NCBI RefSeq assembly: GCF_027944115.1
Contig: NZ_JAPJZI010000001.1
Span: forward strand, 3,534,001-3,598,000
Length of the DNA: 64,000 bases
Reading direction: 5' to 3'
Source: Hoeflea prorocentri
GTDB taxonomy: Bacteria; Pseudomonadota; Alphaproteobacteria; Rhizobiales; Rhizobiaceae
The notes under the pieces are model-generated. The model ran no database searches, was not told the origin of the DNA, and saw only the letters and a program-made list of their open reading frames with translations. A program made the translations under genes and the position numbers. This document shows, in pieces, positions 48,203 through 57,541 of the stretch; the first letter of the stretch is position 1, and each line of letters starts with the position of its first letter.

Positions 48203-48293
48203 GGCAATGCGTACTCCTGAACAACACGGTGCGGCGCCTGCCGGTCGCACGGACAAACCGTCGAGGCAACCAGGGAGGCGAAGGACGCCGCCC

Positions 48294-49586
48294 CTATCTG
48301 TTCATTCGAATTGCAACAGAGCGGGCATGGGCGTCAAGGCCCTCTGCCTTCGCCAGGGCAATTGCGGACGGCCCCAGCGCCTCGAGCTGCTCGGTGCCGA
48401 GCCGCAAAACGGAGGTGCGTTTGACATAGTCAAGCACCGACAACCCGGAGGAAAAGCGGGCCGAACGGGCGGTCGGCAGCACATGGTTGGAGCCGCCGAC
48501 ATAATCGCCGATCACTTCCGGTGTGTGCCGGCCAATGAAGATCGCCCCGGCATTGCGCACCAGCGGCAAGAGCGCATCGGGATCGTCCACGGCCAATTCC
48601 AGATGTTCCGGCGCGAGGCGATTGACGAGCGGCATTGCCGAGACAAAATCCGGCACCAGGATCACGGCACCGAAATCGCGCCAGCTCGCGCCGGCGATCT
48701 CGGCGCGGCTCAGTGTCTTGAGCTGGCTTTCGACGGCGGCTTCCACCGCATCGGCAAAGCCCGCATCGTCGGTAATCAGGATCGACTGCGCGGCCTCGTC
48801 ATGTTCGGCCTGGGCGAGCAGATCGGCGGCAATCCAGTCGGCGCTGTTGTTGCCGTCGGCGACGACAAGCACCTCTGACGGGCCGGCGATCATGTCGATG
48901 CCGACCGTGCCGAAAACCTGCTTCTTGGCGGCGGCGACATAGGCGTTGCCGGGGCCGACAATCTTGGCGACCGGCGCAATCGTATCGGTGCCGTAGGCGA
49001 GCGCCGCGACGGCCTGCGCGCCGCCGATGCGGTAGATCTCGGAAACGCCCGCGATACGCGCGGCGGCGAGCACGAGCGGGTTCAGTTCCCCGTCCGGACA
49101 GGGCACGACCATGACGATGCGCTCCACACCGGCGACCTGCGCCGGCACGGCGTTCATCAAAACGGAGCTCGGGTAGCTCGCCAGCCCGCCCGGCACATAA
49201 AGGCCGACGGCCTCGATGGCCGTCCAGCGCGAGCCGAGGCCGACGCCGACCGGATCGACATAATAATCATCCGTCGGCATCTGTTTTTCGTGATGGGCGC
49301 GGATGCGCGCATGGGCGAATTTGAGCGCCTCGAGCGTTTCGCCGTCGACCTTGCCCATCGCCGCCTCGATCTCCTCGGCGCTGATGGCGATGCCGGTTTC
49401 CTGCAGATCGAGCCGGTCGAATTTGCGCGTATAGTCGATCAGCGCCGCATCGCCGCGCGCCCGCACATCGTCAATGATGGCCGAGACGACATCGTTGACG
49501 TCCTGCGAAACCTCCCGCTTCATGGCGAGAAGCGCGGTGAAGGCGTCGGAAAATCCGCTGTCGGCAAAGTTCAGTCTCAAGGCCAC
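48294..49586 (-). CDS. hisD: Histidinol dehydrogenase
   Basis: A 430-residue NAD- and zinc-dependent enzyme catalysing the last two oxidations of histidine synthesis (histidinol to histidine). Motifs: [61 protein letters not shown] and GGSNHVLPT. The start is GTG 49586 ([11 protein letters not shown]) with AGGAGA upstream; the frame extends to 49694 without homology. Other his genes are not in the window. Confidence 0.97.
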   Translation of the reverse strand: MALRLNFADSGFSDAFTALLAMKREVSQDVNDVVSAIIDDVRARGDAALIDYTRKFDRLDLQETGIAISAEEIEAAMGKVDGETLEALKFAHARIRAHHEKQMPTDDYYVDPVGVGLGSRWTAIEAVGLYVPGGLASYPSSVLMNAVPAQVAGVERIVMVVPCPDGELNPLVLAAARIAGVSEIYRIGGAQAVAALAYGTDTIAPVAKIVGPGNAYVAAAKKQVFGTVGIDMIAGPSEVLVVADGNNSADWIAADLLAQAEHDEAAQSILITDDAGFADAVEAAVESQLKTLSRAEIAGASWRDFGAVILVPDFVSAMPLVNRLAPEHLELAVDDPDALLPLVRNAGAIFIGRHTPEVIGDYVGGSNHVLPTARSARFSSGLSVLDYVKRTSVLRLGTEQLEALGPSAIALAKAEGLDAHARSVAIRMNR

Positions 49587-49612
49587 TGGTGTTCTCCTGC
49601 CGGCCGGCCCGT

Positions 49613-50059
49613 TCAGACGTCTGACAAGGGGTGCGCGGGCTTGAATTCGGTTTCCCAGGCAGCGCCGAGATCGCTCATCTGCGCCTCGACACATTCGACA
49701 TCGAGTTCCACGGCGACATCGCCGGAAAAGATCAGTTCGACCCGCCCGCCCGGCTCATCCTCGCCGGGAACGAAGTTGACCGTCAGCAGCGAGAGGACCG
49801 CATCATCGTCACGGCGATTGACGCCGCGCGAACGCACCGCGCCAACCCGGTTGAAATGCAGCGCCGAGCGGCGGCGCTCAAAACCGCGCCGGCGTTTGCC
49901 GTTTGATTCTTCCCAGACAAACCGGTTGCCGACCAGCAGGAAACGCCCGTCGCGGGACTGAAAGTCGAGATCGGCGGGCTTGAACACCGCATCCTGCATG
50001 TAGGCGGAAATGATGGACAGGTCTTCCTTGTCCATCGCCATGAGTTTCAAAAGCTCCAT
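49613..50059 (-). CDS. DUF2948 family protein
   Basis: A 148-residue protein (LKLMAMDKEDLSIISAYMQD ... GRFLLVGNRFVWEE ... RRSALHFNRVGAVRSRG) with the DUF2948 pattern, conserved next to hisD and murA in rhizobia. Soluble, no known activity. Confidence 0.9.
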   Translation of the reverse strand: MELLKLMAMDKEDLSIISAYMQDAVFKPADLDFQSRDGRFLLVGNRFVWEESNGKRRRGFERRRSALHFNRVGAVRSRGVNRRDDDAVLSLLTVNFVPGEDEPGGRVELIFSGDVAVELDVECVEAQMSDLGAAWETEFKPAHPLSDV

Positions 50060-50163
50060 CGGAGGCCCTTTGCTGCGCTGTCCGGATCGGACGGAATTCT
50101 CGCAGGGTAGATAATCATTCGCGCCGCGCGGCGCAATCGCCGATCAGGATAAAGACGGGTCGC

Positions 50164-51453
50164 TCAGGAACTCAAGCGCTCGACGGTGGCGCCGCAGCGG
50201 GTGAGTTTTTCCTCCAGCCGCTCGAAACCACGGTCGAGGTGATAGACGCGGTTGACGATGGTTTCGCCCTCGGCGGCAAGGCCGGCAATGACCAGCGAAA
50301 CAGAAGCGCGCAGATCGGTCGCCATGACCTGCGCGCCGTTGAGCGCATCCACGCCGCGCACCGTCGCCGTCTGGCCGGACAGCGAGATATCCGCGCCGAG
50401 GCGGGCGAGTTCCTGCACATGCATGAAACGGTTCTCGAAGATCGTCTCGGTAATCTGCGAGGTGCCCTTCGCCCGTGTCATCAGCGCCATGAACTGCGCC
50501 TGCAGGTCGGTCGGGAAACCGGGGAACGGGTCGGTCATCACATCGACGGCCTCAAGGCCCGCGCCGTTGCGGCGCACATGAATACCCGAATTGGTGGGGA
50601 TGACCTCGGTGCCGGCCTGGCGCAGCGTGTCGAGCGCGTTTTCAAGCAGGCTGGCATTGGTGTCTTCCAGCACCACATCGCCGCCGGCCATGGCGACGGC
50701 CATGGCGTAGGTGCCGGTTTCGATCCGGTCCGGCAGGACACGGTGGCGGGCGCCCGACAGCGCATCGACGCCCTCGATGATGATGGTCGGCGTGCCGGCG
50801 CCGGAGATGCGTGCGCCCATGGCGTTAAGGCAATCGGCAAGGTTCGCGACTTCCGGCTCGCAGGCGGCATTGTGGATCTCGACCGTGCCGCGCGCCAGCG
50901 AGGCGGCCATCAGCAGCACATGGGTCGCGCCGACGGAGACCTTCGGGAATTCGTAGCGCCCGGCCTGAATGCCGTTCGGCGCGCTGGCGTTGACATAGCC
51001 GCCGTCGATCTCGATCTCGACGCCGAGCGCCTTCAGCCCGTCAATGAAGAGATCGACCGGCCGCGTGCCGATGGCGCAGCCGCCCGGCAGCGACACACGC
51101 GCCTTGCCCATGCGGGCGATCAGCGGGCCGATGACCCAGAAGCTGGCGCGCATCTTGGAGACAAGTTCATAGGGCGCGGTGGTGTCGACAATGTTGCGGG
51201 CGGTGAAATGAATGGTGCGCGAATAGGCACTGTCCTGCGCCTGCCGGCGGCCGTTGACCGAATAATCGACGCCGTGGTTTCCGAGAATGCGGATGAGCTG
51301 CTCGACATCGGCGAGATGCGGCACGTTTTCGAGCGTCAGTGTGTCGTCGGTCAGGAGCGATGCGATCATCAGCGGCAGGGCGGCGTTCTTCGCGCCTGAT
51401 ATGGGGATGACGCCGTTGAGGCTGTTGCCGCCGACTATTCTGATCCGATCCAT
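50164..51453 (-). CDS. murA: UDP-N-acetylglucosamine 1-carboxyvinyltransferase
   Basis: A 429-residue enzyme for the first committed step of peptidoglycan synthesis, transferring enolpyruvate from PEP to UDP-GlcNAc. Catalytic Cys126 is in [16 protein letters not shown] (the fosfomycin target), and Lys22 is in [10 protein letters not shown]. The start ATG 51453 gives [14 protein letters not shown]; the open frame continues to 51723 without homology. Confidence 0.98.
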   Translation of the reverse strand: MDRIRIVGGNSLNGVIPISGAKNAALPLMIASLLTDDTLTLENVPHLADVEQLIRILGNHGVDYSVNGRRQAQDSAYSRTIHFTARNIVDTTAPYELVSKMRASFWVIGPLIARMGKARVSLPGGCAIGTRPVDLFIDGLKALGVEIEIDGGYVNASAPNGIQAGRYEFPKVSVGATHVLLMAASLARGTVEIHNAACEPEVANLADCLNAMGARISGAGTPTIIIEGVDALSGARHRVLPDRIETGTYAMAVAMAGGDVVLEDTNASLLENALDTLRQAGTEVIPTNSGIHVRRNGAGLEAVDVMTDPFPGFPTDLQAQFMALMTRAKGTSQITETIFENRFMHVQELARLGADISLSGQTATVRGVDALNGAQVMATDLRASVSLVIAGLAAEGETIVNRVYHLDRGFERLEEKLTRCGATVERLSS

Positions 51454-51508
51454 ACGCTCTCCCGGGCCGCTGCCCGCCTTCCGTTTTTGGCCGCGACGGC
51501 CTCTTGCT

Positions 51509-51688
51509 TCAGCTGCTCTTCGGCTCCGGCGAAGCCGGCAGGCCGGATGCCTCGTCCATCGCGCCCTTGCGGCGGGCGCGGGTCTGCTGTTTCCGGCGCT
51601 GAAGATTGGCGCGCAGCTCAGCCGCCAGCCGGTCCTTGCGGGCCTCGGCGGGGCTTTTATTGGCCGCGCTGTCGCTTTGTTGTCCCAT
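51509..51688 (-). CDS. Small conserved basic protein upstream of murA
   Basis: A 59-residue charged protein ([42 protein letters not shown]...) of a type seen upstream of murA in rhizobia. Highly helical and Arg-rich, no membrane segment. Function unknown. The start ATG 51688 is preferred over 51706. Confidence 0.7.
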   Translation of the reverse strand: MGQQSDSAANKSPAEARKDRLAAELRANLQRRKQQTRARRKGAMDEASGLPASPEPKSS

Positions 51689-51880
51689 CGCCGTGACATA
51701 CCCCATTCACGTTTGCGAGGCAAAGGGCAATTATAGGGCCGAAATGGGGCGAATGGCGGCTTTCAGCTGCAATGGTTTACGTTGGTGGTTAAAAAGCCGG
51801 CGGGCGGGTGCGGATTGGTCCTTGCACCGGCGCACACTCTATGGCAATAGGCAGCGCGGTCCGCATGGACACCGCCTTAA

Positions 51881-51955
<75 letters not shown>

Positions 51956-52111
51956 CTTTGATTTTCCAATTCCGATTAACTGGATCGAAGTGACACTCCC
52001 AAAAAACTCATAGACGAGTTGGCTGAGTGAGGTGTAGTCTGCCTTAACAACTTATGCTTGATTTATTGATCGGCTCCCTGAACCAACTCCGGTAGTGCTC
52101 TGCGAGGTATT

Positions 52112-53236
52112 TTGTCCAAGATTAGCCGTAGCGAAGTATTTGATAAGAATTTGAATTTTTTAATCGGTTCTGGCGCTTCTTTTGGATTGTTTCCGACCCT
52201 CGGACTGAAACTCAAAAACAGCAAGACAAAAAAGCCGTTCTCATTAGAAGAACTTGCAACCCATTTTGAAGATGATCCCAAGATACATGCTCAATTATTT
52301 TCATGGTACATACGAAAAGTCATCGCCCCATCATCGAAATTCGATTTAGAAGACTTTTTTCACTCGACAGTTGAAGAACAGGTAATCGAAAATTATCAGA
52401 AATTTTTGATGACCATTCTCACAATGCTTAGCAAGCGGCCAGGTCAGAAAAAGGCAAATATCTTTACAACCAACTACGATGGCCTTGTCGCACATGTAGC
52501 AGAAAAAATGCTGAATGAAGGGACTGCTGACTTTGTGCTCAACGATGGTGGCAATGGCTTCAGAAAGCGGACTTTGGGGATACAAAATTTCAGCAGATAC
52601 TATCGCCATCAGGGCGTCTTTGACAGACACAGCGTTGATGTAACACAAATCAATCTGTTGCAACTTCATGGCTCGGTCTACTGGTACAAGGATGGCGAAG
52701 ACATTGAAATTTCGTACGATCTTGCACGCGCGGAAAAAAGAATTGACGAGGTTCCCACATTTTCGTCTGACAAACTGGACAAGTTGTTAGACAACGAAGA
52801 CAAAGATGAGAATGACCTTCGTAAACTTGATAGTGAATTGGGCGAGGACAAAATTTCCAAATTTTGGGAGGCCTACGACAAGCTTCCTATTGTCAACCCA
52901 ACGAAATGGAAGTTCAACGAGACTGTATTTGAAGAACATTACTACCAGTCACTAAGACTTCTCAGTTATGAGTTGGAGAAGCCAGATACAGTTTTTGTCG
53001 TATTTGGTTTTTCCTTTGCTGACGAACATATTTTGAACCTCGTCAAGCGCTCTCTGTCCAATCCCACTCTGAAAGTATTTATTTGCTGCTTCAATGAACG
53101 CAACTACGAGGAATTAAACGAAAAATTTCGTGGACACCCGACAGTCGAGCTTATTCAGGTCGACAAAAATCTCACTTTCGAAGTTTTGAACGATGAGGTT
53201 TTCTCGGCAGAGCTTCGAACGGGTATCGATGAATGA
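52112..53236 (+). CDS. SIR2-domain protein, NADase effector of a SIR2-HerA defence system
   Basis: A 374-residue SIR2_2-type protein. Rossmann motif FLIGSGASFG (residues 17-25), FTTNYDGLV with Asn121, and LHGSVYW with His186 give the NAD-binding and catalytic set; a second Rossmann-type part ends VFVVFGFSFADEHILNLVKRS. In characterised SIR2-HerA systems the SIR2 subunit degrades NAD+ on phage infection. The start is TTG 52112 with GAGGT about 5 nt upstream; it is the first gene after tRNA-Thr. The stop overlaps the HerA-like ATG (ATGA). Base use differs from the host core. Confidence 0.88.
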   Translation: MSKISRSEVFDKNLNFLIGSGASFGLFPTLGLKLKNSKTKKPFSLEELATHFEDDPKIHAQLFSWYIRKVIAPSSKFDLEDFFHSTVEEQVIENYQKFLMTILTMLSKRPGQKKANIFTTNYDGLVAHVAEKMLNEGTADFVLNDGGNGFRKRTLGIQNFSRYYRHQGVFDRHSVDVTQINLLQLHGSVYWYKDGEDIEISYDLARAEKRIDEVPTFSSDKLDKLLDNEDKDENDLRKLDSELGEDKISKFWEAYDKLPIVNPTKWKFNETVFEEHYYQSLRLLSYELEKPDTVFVVFGFSFADEHILNLVKRSLSNPTLKVFICCFNERNYEELNEKFRGHPTVELIQVDKNLTFEVLNDEVFSAELRTGIDE

Positions 53237-55014
53237 GTGTAGTAGTTGGCGAAGTTACCGCTGTAATGGGCGTAGAGGTCACTTTGCGAGCATATGAGAA
53301 TTCAAATCTTGAAACTCATTTCTATCTCGGAGATCGCTACAAAGGCATTTCTATTCGCGAATTTATCTCAATTGAACATGGTTTCAGAGAGATAATTTGT
53401 GTTGTTGAAGGCGAATATCTTGATGAGCGCTTTACGGAAAATGAAGGGGCGCGAGTTAGCTATATTCGTAAATTGAAGGCCCGCCCTATCGGCCATTTTC
53501 AAGACGGCGATTTCAAAGAAGGCATCAAATATCTCCCTAAGATCGGTGACAGCGCAAACTTACTTCCCGACCATAAGGTCGGGAGAATTTTCGAGAGAAC
53601 GGCAAACGCTCAGTTCTCAATCGGCAAATTAATGAAAGAAGAAATTGAGATATCTTTGCCATGGCAAAAAATTTTCAATTCTCATCTTGGCATCTTTGGC
53701 AATACAGGCAGCGGAAAATCTAACACGCTGACTAAACTCTACACCGTACTATTCGATAACAAGTATGACCACTTCAATGACAAAAGTACCTTTGTGTTTT
53801 TGGACTTCAATGGCGAGTACACCGGAGAGCAGCTAGTTGGAGTTAATAAGAAGAAAGTCCTTAAGCTTAATACGCGAACCAATGATGGGGATAAATTTCG
53901 ACTTTCGGAGTCACAGTTCTGGGATCCTGAGACTCTGGGAATCTTGTTTCAAGCGACTACCAATACTCAAAAGCCATTTTTGAGGCGAGTGGTTGCAGAG
54001 CGGAAAAAGTTTCAAGAAAATGCGGACAGCCTCTCCGCTTACTTGAAGTTCTTACTCAGAAGGGTGCTTACATCGGAAGACCCTAACGTAGAAGCTCTTG
54101 AGTTACTCAAATCGCTCTCAAAACACTTAGAACTGTCCGAAGGTTTGGTTGTTGCGCTTCATAGCGTTGGCTACATGAGAAAAAACCCAAGCTTCTACTA
54201 TCAAGACGGAGCGAACAAGAGGTTCTTCGACGCAGATCACGATGCTTATGACCAGTTCTTTGCGAATCTCGTAAATGAGATAACTATCGCGCAAATTGAA
54301 GGTTTTGACGAACTTCAGATAAGAGCTGAATTGAAGTTAATTTCAGACCTTCTGTATGGATCAGTGCAATACGAACATATTCGCCCGCTCATGAACCGGC
54401 TCGGATCATTGAAGAATATTTTTTCAAAAGTAATTTCTGTATCAGATCAAGAAGAAGACAGAGATACGGTTATCGTCATCTCACTGCGTGAATGCCGATC
54501 TGAGGTCAAGAAAATTCTGCCTATCCTCATCGCAAAGTATTATTATGAGCAACATAAAGAGGTTGTGGCTTCTCCACCTGAAACAACGATGCATTTAATT
54601 GTCGATGAAGCCCATAATATACTATCGCAACAATCGACACGCGAAGCAGAGAGCTGGAAAGACTACCGCTTAGAGTTGTTTGAAGAGATCATAAAAGAGG
54701 GTAGAAAATTCGGAGTATATATTACCGTCGCAAGTCAGCGGCCTGCTGACATTTCACCAACCATCATATCTCAACTGCACAATTACTTCATTCATCGGCT
54801 TGTTAACGATCGCGATTTAGCTTTGTTAGAAAACACAATAACTACGCTGGACAGTGTTTCTCGAAGTCAAATTCCGAATTTACCGCAAGGCGGTTGCGTC
54901 GTGACAGGGACGACATTTGACATTCCTATGCTGTTACAGGTTGACAAGCTCTCAGAAGAGAGGTCCCCAGATAGTAGTGATGTCAACTTGGAAAAACTAT
55001 GGGCTTCTGACTGA
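53233..55014 (+). CDS. HerA-like FtsK-HerA superfamily ATPase (DUF87)
   Basis: A 593-residue hexameric-type helicase/translocase. N-terminal HAS-barrel-like domain (about 1-140), Walker A FGNTGSGKS (156-163), Walker B LIVDEAHNIL (Asp458/Glu459), and sensor ASQRPADIS (500-506). HerA normally works with the nuclease NurA; here it is translationally coupled to SIR2, the arrangement known as the SIR2-HerA defence system, where the two form a large complex. Genes are AT-rich like the partner. No NurA gene is nearby. Confidence 0.9.
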   Translation: MSVVVGEVTAVMGVEVTLRAYENSNLETHFYLGDRYKGISIREFISIEHGFREIICVVEGEYLDERFTENEGARVSYIRKLKARPIGHFQDGDFKEGIKYLPKIGDSANLLPDHKVGRIFERTANAQFSIGKLMKEEIEISLPWQKIFNSHLGIFGNTGSGKSNTLTKLYTVLFDNKYDHFNDKSTFVFLDFNGEYTGEQLVGVNKKKVLKLNTRTNDGDKFRLSESQFWDPETLGILFQATTNTQKPFLRRVVAERKKFQENADSLSAYLKFLLRRVLTSEDPNVEALELLKSLSKHLELSEGLVVALHSVGYMRKNPSFYYQDGANKRFFDADHDAYDQFFANLVNEITIAQIEGFDELQIRAELKLISDLLYGSVQYEHIRPLMNRLGSLKNIFSKVISVSDQEEDRDTVIVISLRECRSEVKKILPILIAKYYYEQHKEVVASPPETTMHLIVDEAHNILSQQSTREAESWKDYRLELFEEIIKEGRKFGVYITVASQRPADISPTIISQLHNYFIHRLVNDRDLALLENTITTLDSVSRSQIPNLPQGGCVVTGTTFDIPMLLQVDKLSEERSPDSSDVNLEKLWASD

Positions 55015-55125
55015 CCTGTCGGATAACATGACAGCAAACCAATACCATCTCCTGACAGGAAAGGTTTGCATTGCGCAGGGGCCTGAGTGTCTGTTGCCTA
55101 TTGGCTGTGGCCCGAATTCAGCTTC

Positions 55126-55146
55126 GAATTACGGTGACAGTTTACT
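55126..55146 (+). repeat. REP-like repeat copy R1 (left inverted repeat of the transposase unit)
   Basis: GAATTACGGTGACAGTTTAC plus T, continuing into AAATCCCCAATTTGGATCAA. It is 20/21 identical to the reverse complement of R2 and closely related to R3 and R4. Confidence 0.85.
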
Positions 55147-55175
55147 AAATCCCCAATTTGGATCAAACTCCGCCC

Positions 55176-55850
55176 ATGGCACGCCTCGCTCGCATCGTCG
55201 TTCCCGGTCTTCCCCATCACGTCACCCAAAGGGGCAACAGGCGGGAGAGGACGTTCTTCGAAGACGGCGACTATGCGCTCTATCTTGATCTTCTCGCTGA
55301 AAGCAGCGCCAGAGCGCGAACGAAGGTCTGGGCCTACTGCCTGATGCCCAATCATGTACACATCATTCTAGTGCCGTCGGACGAGGACGGACTACGCCGG
55401 ACTTTCGCCGATCTGCATCGCCGCTACACCGGTTTCATCAATGCACGGGCGCGGGTCACCGGCCATCTATGGCAAGGGCGCTATGGCTCCGTGGTCATGG
55501 ATGAAGGACACCTGCTGAATGCTATCCGCTATGTGACGCTTAATCCCGTGCGGGCAAAGCTCGTCAAGCGTGCCCGGGACTGGAAATGGTCAAGCGCCAG
55601 GGCGCATCTTGCGGGCAAGGACGATGATGTCGTCACCGTTGCCCCTGTCCTTGAGCGAACCGGCAGGTTCACGGCATTTCTGGATGAACCGGTCGATGAG
55701 GCAAAAACCTATGGAGCCCTGCGCCGCGCCGAAACAGTTGGCCGGCCAATCGGAGATGCCGATTGGCTAATGAAGCTTGAGCAGCAGACGGGACGCACGC
55801 TCTCTCCGCGCAGGCGGGGCAGAAAACCGATAAAAAAAGGAATTGAGTAA
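55176..55850 (+). CDS. Y1 (HUH) transposase, REP-associated type
   Basis: A 224-residue single-strand tyrosine transposase of the IS200/RAYT group. It opens with MARLARIVVPGLPHHVTQRG, has the metal-binding HUH motif PNHVHIILVP, then HRRYTGFINARARVTGHLWQGRY and RYVTLNPVRAKLV, signature of REP-associated enzymes. The start ATG 55176 follows the repeat; a frame from 55158 would translate part of it. Flanked by 21-bp inverted repeats, it lies in the tRNA-Thr element. Confidence 0.92.
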   Translation: MARLARIVVPGLPHHVTQRGNRRERTFFEDGDYALYLDLLAESSARARTKVWAYCLMPNHVHIILVPSDEDGLRRTFADLHRRYTGFINARARVTGHLWQGRYGSVVMDEGHLLNAIRYVTLNPVRAKLVKRARDWKWSSARAHLAGKDDDVVTVAPVLERTGRFTAFLDEPVDEAKTYGALRRAETVGRPIGDADWLMKLEQQTGRTLSPRRRGRKPIKKGIE

Positions 55851-55866
55851 ACTGTCACTGTAATTC
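55846..55866 (-). repeat. REP-like repeat copy R2 (right inverted repeat of the transposase unit)
   Basis: Reverse complement GAATTACAGTGACAGTTTAC plus T, one mismatch to R1. Starts inside the transposase stop region, so the unit R1-gene-R2 spans 55126-55866 (741 bp). Confidence 0.85.
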
Positions 55867-55939
55867 AAAAGATACGGTTCCCGAAACTATCCATGTCCAA
55901 GCTGGATCAAACGGAGACTCGTCGGTCAAACGTATTTCC

Positions 55940-56623
55940 TCAACGTTGGAAAACCGGTGTTATGTCAAAGGGAACTACGCAGCCACTCATGTTGCGGAAC
56001 TCATAAACTCGACCAGTCAATAACTTCCATTTCCCCGCTCGCGGGTCCTCACCGTACTTTCCGCCGGTAACCCTCGTGTATGATCGGGCTTCTCGACCGC
56101 CAGATCCACATCTATCTCGCGGCTTGGAAACACCGCCAGACCATGCCCAAAAATGTGACTCCCCAGTATCCCGCCACTCCATCCAGTAGCCTGGCGGGGA
56201 TGTGCCCCGGTCCTCCCGGGAGTCACATTGTCCTTTTATCCTGGGCCGAATATCCCTGTTCGTTTTGTTATAGTACCTTACGACAGAGACGTTACCTTGA
56301 CACAGGTCGCCACCGCAGATACTGTCGCCCAGTACCCGGCGTGCAACACTATTTCGGCCTCCACATCCACCAAATCTCAAGATGTCGTCAAAGTTTATGC
56401 CGAAACATGATCGACCTTGTGCACACCGCCTCAGTTCGGCATCACTAATTGCGCCTGCAGTGCAAATCGCAAACTGTTCAAGTGTTCCAGTTACATTCCT
56501 TGCAGCGCACCATGTCGCGGCTCTGCCAGCATCGTCTCGATTGATTATTTGCTGGGCGAAAGAGGGTGCAGGATTAGTAATCGCGAGAAGGATTACCGAA
56601 ATCAATATACTGTATGCACGCAT
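55940..56623 (-). CDS. Secreted cysteine-rich protein of unknown function
   Basis: A 227-residue exported protein: signal peptide MRAYSILISVILLAITNPAP with likely cleavage at SFA-QQ (about residue 25), then a Cys-rich mature part (AICTAGAISDAELRRCAQGRSCFG; GGCGGRNS; DSICGGDLCQGN) and a C-terminal half rich in Trp/Gly/Arg. GGGAG precedes ATG 56623; the frame runs on to 56746. It is cargo of the tRNA-Thr element, transcribed towards the transposase. No family is recognised; immunity, adhesion or toxin roles are all open. Confidence 0.65.
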   Translation of the reverse strand: MRAYSILISVILLAITNPAPSFAQQIINRDDAGRAATWCAARNVTGTLEQFAICTAGAISDAELRRCAQGRSCFGINFDDILRFGGCGGRNSVARRVLGDSICGGDLCQGNVSVVRYYNKTNRDIRPRIKGQCDSREDRGTSPPGYWMEWRDTGESHFWAWSGGVSKPRDRCGSGGREARSYTRVTGGKYGEDPRAGKWKLLTGRVYEFRNMSGCVVPFDITPVFQR

Positions 56624-56949
56624 TGATTGACTCCCAGAGATAATAGCCTCCCTATTCTCTATATTATGATTGTCCTCTACACAGACTGACTCAACCGGAA
56701 CGTGCGCCCAACATTGGGGGCAACGGTTAACAAGCTCAAATCTCAAATTTTGGGGCGTGTCTAAATATGGCTACCCCTATCGGCCCGTCGCCACTACTAG
56801 CCCCCTGGTGGGGTGAGTCTGTCACAATAGGGTCACAACAACAGAGCGTGGTTGTCTTCAAATACGACATTGCGTAGCTCCAAGAAAGACTATAAACTGC
56901 GTTATGCAGCTGAATTTATTCAGTCTTTCTGCGTGAGCTGTAAAGCGAA

Positions 56950-57012
56950 CAGGGGTAGAGCACTCCCTTGGTAAGGCAGAGTTCGAGAGTTCAATTCTCT
57001 CCGGCAGCACCA
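56950..57012 (+). repeat. Duplicated 3' part of tRNA-Thr (attachment-site repeat)
   Basis: 63 bp starting CAGGGGTAGAGCACTCCC and ending GGCAGCACCA, with two changes against tRNA-Thr: one G to C in the anticodon stem and one G to T before the T-stem. The changes would break base pairs, so this is the displaced, unselected original end of the tRNA gene. The 326 bp between the secreted-protein start and this repeat hold no gene. Confidence 0.93.
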
Positions 57013-57051
57013 TTTCGATGACAGCATCAGCAGTCTGCGGGAAGTGGCCTT

Positions 57052-57079
57052 GAACTACGGTGACAGTTTACTCAACCCC
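57052..57079 (+). repeat. REP-like repeat copy R3
   Basis: GAACTACGGTGACAGTTTAC followed by TCAACCCC, same orientation as R1 and R4. It lies between the tRNA-Thr repeat and the caspase gene, 460 bp upstream of the latter. Confidence 0.8.
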
Positions 57080-57119
57080 TATTTGCGAAACCCGTACGCC
57101 GCCTTCCCAGCACCACAGT

Positions 57120-57170
57120 AAAGGCCGGCCGGTATCGTCAACGAGCTGATCTCCGGCACCCGGCCTTTTC
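57120..57170 (+). terminator. Terminator-like hairpin, perhaps the original tRNA-Thr terminator
   Basis: AAAGGCCGG and CCGGCCTTT form a perfect 9-bp stem around a 31-nt loop, ending in TTTTC. It lies about 110 bp after the displaced tRNA-Thr end, where the original terminator of that tRNA would be expected. Confidence 0.5.
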
Positions 57171-57541
57171 CCTTGGAAACCGACCGGCACCTTTGCGAGA
57201 TGCGGGACCACTGTCTGGAATTCCGGCAACATCTCATGGCTTGCTACATCCTGCTCCAGTCTGATTTCACCGCGTCACGCAGTCCAACTGCGCCAATACG
57301 ATCGGCGGCACAATTTATTCTGTACGCTATCAAACAACTTCCAAGAGGCAAGCAAATATACGCGACATAATAGTATTCTGAAACAAGAGAACATCGAAGA
57401 ACTTTCATAAACCACAGGCTAAATTACTGTTTGCTCTACTAAATATACAACTGTCCACAACCAGAAATTTTCCCTACTACCAAAAGTAGAAAACAAATGC
57501 ACTACTTATAGTGGCGTCGGTGCAAGACAGGGAGAAACCCG
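57171..57541. other. AT-rich gene-free region before the caspase gene
   Basis: About 370 bp; a 65-codon frame at 57173 has no homology and no ribosome site. The AT-rich half (57360-57510) should contain the caspase gene promoter. GGGAG lies 9 nt before ATG 57542. Confidence 0.4.

Noticed and set aside
53233-55014. HerA-NurA DNA end-resection pair
   Set aside because: The coupled partner has SIR2 motifs, not the NurA nuclease fold, and no NurA gene is adjacent.
57173-57370. 65-codon open frame
   Set aside because: It has no homology signal and no ribosome site, begins within the end of a terminator-like hairpin, and lies in displaced DNA.
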